Assembly (NCBI GenBank): GCA_947632315.1
Contig: CANROV010000077.1
Span: 1 to 8,568 of the forward strand
DNA from: Candidatus Gastranaerophilales bacterium
GTDB lineage: Bacteria; Cyanobacteriota; Vampirovibrionia; Gastranaerophilales; Gastranaerophilaceae
Direction: 5' to 3'
Length of the DNA stretch: 8,568 nt
How positions within the stretch are numbered: the first letter of the stretch is position 1; the number at the start of each line of letters is the position of its first letter. Position numbers and translations under genes: made by a program. Of the stretch, positions 6,443 through 8,568 are shown piece after piece. The notes under the pieces are model-generated. The model searched no databases. It was not told where the DNA came from and saw only the letters and a list, made by a program, of their open reading frames with translations.

Positions 6443-6457
6443 ATATACTAAGTATAT
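6443..6457. promoter_or_regulatory. 15-bp inverted repeat, candidate operator
   Basis: ATATACT-A-AGTATAT is a perfect inverted repeat around a single central base. It lies five bases upstream of the predicted -35 of the ribbon-helix-helix gene. Autoregulation through such palindromes is common for this family; binding here is inferred only. Confidence 0.35.
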
Positions 6458-6511
6458 AAAATAGGAAATTCACGTCCGGCAAGAGTTTGGCATGTTTACA
6501 ATGCTTAACAA

Positions 6512-7225
6512 TTATAAATTTTCATCTTCAAAACCGGGAGAGCGAGTTGGCAATTTTTTATAGCCGGGGTTAGTATAGACAGCTTTTTTTATGTATTTGT
6601 TAGTGTAATCACCTTTAACAAATAATTTTTTTAACATATTTTCTCTGGAAACAAGAGAAGAAGGACTTTTTTCAGCGGCAGGATTTTGTTCTAAAAGTTT
6701 CATCCAAACAGCAGCTTCAAGGGTCCAAGCATAAGTTTCTTCATTTAACGAAGGGAATTTATCCTGATGAATAGCTTCATGAGCCAATAGAGAGGCAATA
6801 GCTTCCGGAGGAGCATTACGGTGTTTTTCATTAATATAAATATAAAGAGTATCTTTTTTCTGCCAGCCCAGAGCATCAAAAGAAGCGTATTCGGGGTTAA
6901 TTTCCGCTATATTTTTAAACTCAATTTTAAAAGGTTTTGTCGTCAAATTATTACCCATAAGAGCATTATAAGAATATTTAGCAATATTAACAGACTGCAT
7001 TAATTCAAGAGCCTGCATAACTGCACCATCTTTAGTAATTTTTCTGTATTTTTTAGCAAATGCATCAGTATCAAATTCAGGTTTATTAACACTCAAACCT
7101 TGTTCATTTTTGGAAGCTTCCAATTTACTCTCATCGATTCCGGGAGAAATTTGAGAATTAGCCATTACTTGCAAAGTATAAGAAAAAAGTACAAAACAAG
7201 CGGTAAAGTAAAAGATTTTTTTCAA
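6512..7225 (-). CDS. Secreted or periplasmic putative zinc metallopeptidase (HExxH protein)
   Basis: Starting at TTG 7225 gives 237 residues beginning MKKIFYFTACFVLFSYTLQVMA-NS, a clean signal peptide with probable cleavage after VMA. The open frame extends to another TTG at 7264 (250 residues), but that start lacks a ribosome site, whereas 7225 has AAGGA 11 bases upstream. In the longer numbering, the zinc motif HEAIH is at 162-166 in ASLLAHEAIHQD. It is followed by LNEETYAWTLEAAVW, whose Glu175/Glu176 could give the third ligand as in gluzincins. Just before it, DTLYIYINEKHRN...PPEAIASLLAHE looks like the edge strand and active-site helix of a metzincin/gluzincin-like fold. There is no lipobox. 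I cannot name the family; a cell-wall or protein substrate outside the membrane is an inference. The C-terminal 50 residues are basic and likely disordered. Confidence 0.7.
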   Translation of the reverse strand: MKKIFYFTACFVLFSYTLQVMANSQISPGIDESKLEASKNEQGLSVNKPEFDTDAFAKKYRKITKDGAVMQALELMQSVNIAKYSYNALMGNNLTTKPFKIEFKNIAEINPEYASFDALGWQKKDTLYIYINEKHRNAPPEAIASLLAHEAIHQDKFPSLNEETYAWTLEAAVWMKLLEQNPAAEKSPSSLVSRENMLKKLFVKGDYTNKYIKKAVYTNPGYKKLPTRSPGFEDENL

Positions 7226-7366
7226 AATTCCTAATATCCTTAATTTTCTGAAACTATAATACAATTATTACTCATAAGTAAGTTTAAGAACAAATTTTTA
7301 TAAATCAATATAAAAGATAAATAAATTTAAAATTATGCAGACACAAGGTTTTAAGAGAATTGTAAA

Positions 7367-7398
7367 TTTAGATTAAGAAATTTATAAATAAATCTAAA
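7367..7398. repeat. AT-rich inverted repeat in the divergent intergenic region
   Basis: TTTAGATT (7367-7374) and AATCTAAA (7391-7398) are perfect inverted arms around 16 bases, between the HExxH gene and minC. No T run makes it a good terminator. It could be a dyad for a regulator or chance structure in DNA of this composition. Confidence 0.3.
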
Positions 7399-7416
7399 CA
7401 AAAAAGTTAATTTTAT

Positions 7417-7443
7417 TTGAATAAAAAAAGAATTTAATATATT
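7417..7443 (+). promoter_or_regulatory. Weak candidate promoter of minC, overlapping a hairpin
   Basis: TTGAAT (7417-7422) and TATATT (7438-7443) are separated by 15 bases, shorter than ideal. The inverted repeat AAAAGAAT/ATTCTTTT (7426-7433 and 7441-7448) covers the same DNA, so a repressor or a hairpin could act here. Low confidence. Confidence 0.25.
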
Positions 7444-7497
7444 CTTTTCATGTGGAATAGGGGTAAAAATAATAAAATTTTAAGAAAAGAGCGGAAA

Positions 7498-8568
7498 ATG
7501 GAACAAGTAAATAATGATAACATATACGTCATTGATTTAGGAGAACTTAAAACAGCTCCTGAAGTAATATTTGAATTAAGTTCAATACTGGATAAAGAGG
7601 AATCAAGAAATAAGCGGATATGTTTAAAATTAGGGAAGCTTGATTTAAATCAAGCCCAGTTGTTAAGTATAAAATCGTTAATTAACGGAATAGACTCCAA
7701 CCTGTCGAGCATAGAAACGAAGTCGGAAGAGACAGAAAAGACAGCATTATCCCTAGGAATAATAATAACAAATGCAACATCGGAGATAAAAGAAGAGATA
7801 TCACCTGAAATGCCATATAAAACGGCTGAAGAATTAAAAGAAGAACTTGAATCCGCAGCAGAAGAAGAAGGAAGCGAAAAGCAAGACATAAATAGTGAAT
7901 ACGGAGGAATAACGAGTGAAACGAATTCTGAAGAATCAGAATTAGAAACGCAAATAAATTCATATGAAATAAAAGAAGCAGAGGAAGAAGTACAAGAAGT
8001 ACAAGAAGTACAAGAAGAGCAAGAAACAAAAGAAGAGCAAAGCGAGCAAGAAAAACAAGAGGAACAAGAAGAATTAACACGGCAAGAAGAAATTAATAAC
8101 AGAAATACAAGTATACAGGAAGAAGCAATAACAGAAAAAAAAGAAAATGTAGAAGATGAACTTGAAGTAATTTTTGGTAATAATTCCGTTAATAACAATA
8201 TATTTGAAATTGAAGCTCCAAAAGGGATATATGAGGAGGCACAAGAAGGGCTGATTGACATAGTAGTTCCCGAACAAGAGTACACCAAAGAAGATTTAGA
8301 GCTTGAATCCTTACAAACGAAATATATAAAGCAGACAATAAGATCAGGTCAAGTAATAAAATATGAAGGGAATATAGTAATAATAGGCGATTGTCATCCC
8401 GGTTCAGAAGTAACTGCAAACGGAGATATAACAGTATGGGGGATATTAAGCGGAATAGCGCATGCCGGAGCAAACGGCAATAAAAAAGCGAGAGTAAGAG
8501 CATTAAAAATGAATGCAATACAATTAAGGATAGCAGATTGTTATTCAAGGAGACCGGACGCATTAAAT
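7498..8568 (+). CDS. minC: Septum site-determining protein MinC, 3'-truncated by the window, with a long acidic linker
   Basis: The frame stays open for 357 codons to the right edge. MinC, recruited to the membrane by MinD, blocks FtsZ polymerisation away from midcell. The N-terminal MinC domain spans about 7-90 (NIYVIDLGELKTA..., LKLGKLDLNQAQLLSIKSLI...LSLGIIIT). The C-terminal beta-helical domain begins near 272 and is unmistakable: IKQTIRSGQVIKYEGNIVIIGD, PGSEVTANGDITVWGILSGIAHAGANG, then ALKMNAIQLRIADCYSRRPD. RSGQ at 282-285 is the MinD-contact motif known for the family. Between them, about 95-260 is a linker dominated by Glu and Gln, far longer than in usual MinC (whole proteins about 220-270 residues). 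ATG 7498 has only a weak purine-rich site (AAGAGCGG); an in-frame ATG at 7450 would add a non-conserved basic 16-residue extension and has no ribosome site. minD and minE probably follow outside the window. Confidence 0.93.
   Translation, partial: MEQVNNDNIYVIDLGELKTAPEVIFELSSILDKEESRNKRICLKLGKLDLNQAQLLSIKSLINGIDSNLSSIETKSEETEKTALSLGIIITNATSEIKEEISPEMPYKTAEELKEELESAAEEEGSEKQDINSEYGGITSETNSEESELETQINSYEIKEAEEEVQEVQEVQEEQETKEEQSEQEKQEEQEELTRQEEINNRNTSIQEEAITEKKENVEDELEVIFGNNSVNNNIFEIEAPKGIYEEAQEGLIDIVVPEQEYTKEDLELESLQTKYIKQTIRSGQVIKYEGNIVIIGDCHPGSEVTANGDITVWGILSGIAHAGANGNKKARVRALKMNAIQLRIADCYSRRPDALN
7990..8025 (+). repeat. 9-bp tandem repeat inside the minC linker
   Basis: Three identical copies of GTACAAGAA (7990-7998, 7999-8007, 8008-8016) are followed by a fourth, GAGCAAGAA (8017-8025). 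The array encodes VQE-VQE-VQE-EQE at linker residues 165-176. In-frame 9-bp units let the linker change length by slippage without breaking the frame. Confidence 0.85.

Noticed and set aside
7650..8563. Long minus-strand open frames rich in Ser/Cys or Leu opposite minC
   Set aside because: They are the complement of the Glu/Gln codons of the minC linker, which produce Ser, Cys, Leu and Phe runs. MinC homology on + is unambiguous and the minus frames lack ribosome sites and recognisable domains.
1..8568. CRISPR array, defence system or mobile element
   Set aside because: No regularly spaced repeats, transposase, integrase, nuclease or reverse transcriptase was found; the only tandem repeat is the 9-bp coding repeat in minC.

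Overview
The window is AT-rich, bacterial and densely coded. The gene content and several protein styles suggest a fermentative gut bacterium, most likely a non-photosynthetic relative of Cyanobacteria (Vampirovibrionia/Gastranaerophilales). The reasons are an S21 and a MinC of cyanobacterial/Gram-positive flavour, an anaerobic Rex/AdhE pair, and a glucanotransferase-like protein with an N-terminal 'SFTSFGRAL' style that I associate with that group from memory. This placement is an inference; an anaerobic Firmicute is the main alternative.

Layout. On the + strand, positions 2-262 hold the C-terminal end of a glycine-rich membrane-associated protein, closed by a textbook terminator. rpsU (ribosomal protein S21, 385-558) follows with its own promoter. 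A bidirectional terminator (562-598) then separates rpsU from a block of five minus-strand genes. In transcription order, from right to left, these are a secreted HExxH putative metallopeptidase (6512-7225), a 62-residue ribbon-helix-helix protein (6182-6370), a divergent GH77 4-alpha-glucanotransferase-like enzyme (4086-5936), the bifunctional aldehyde/alcohol dehydrogenase adhE (1286-3937) and the NADH-sensing repressor rex (597-1226). At the right edge, divergently transcribed on +, is minC (7498 to beyond the window), which has a very long Glu/Gln-rich linker between its two domains.

How the genes work together. The clearest functional unit is adhE-rex. AdhE reoxidises NADH by turning acetyl-CoA into ethanol, and Rex senses NADH/NAD+. 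A Rex-box-like 18-mer (3953-3970) overlaps the predicted adhE transcription start, and an intrinsic terminator lies between adhE and rex, so rex may be expressed only by read-through or from another promoter. The GH77-like enzyme upstream would supply sugar from alpha-glucans, but it has its own leader and a terminator before adhE. The remaining genes look like unrelated housekeeping or small regulatory genes. I see no CRISPR array, transposase, tRNA, rRNA or phage gene. No gene-free stretch exceeds 300 bases; the longest (7226-7497 and 5937-6181) hold AT-rich divergent or leader DNA with the hairpins listed.
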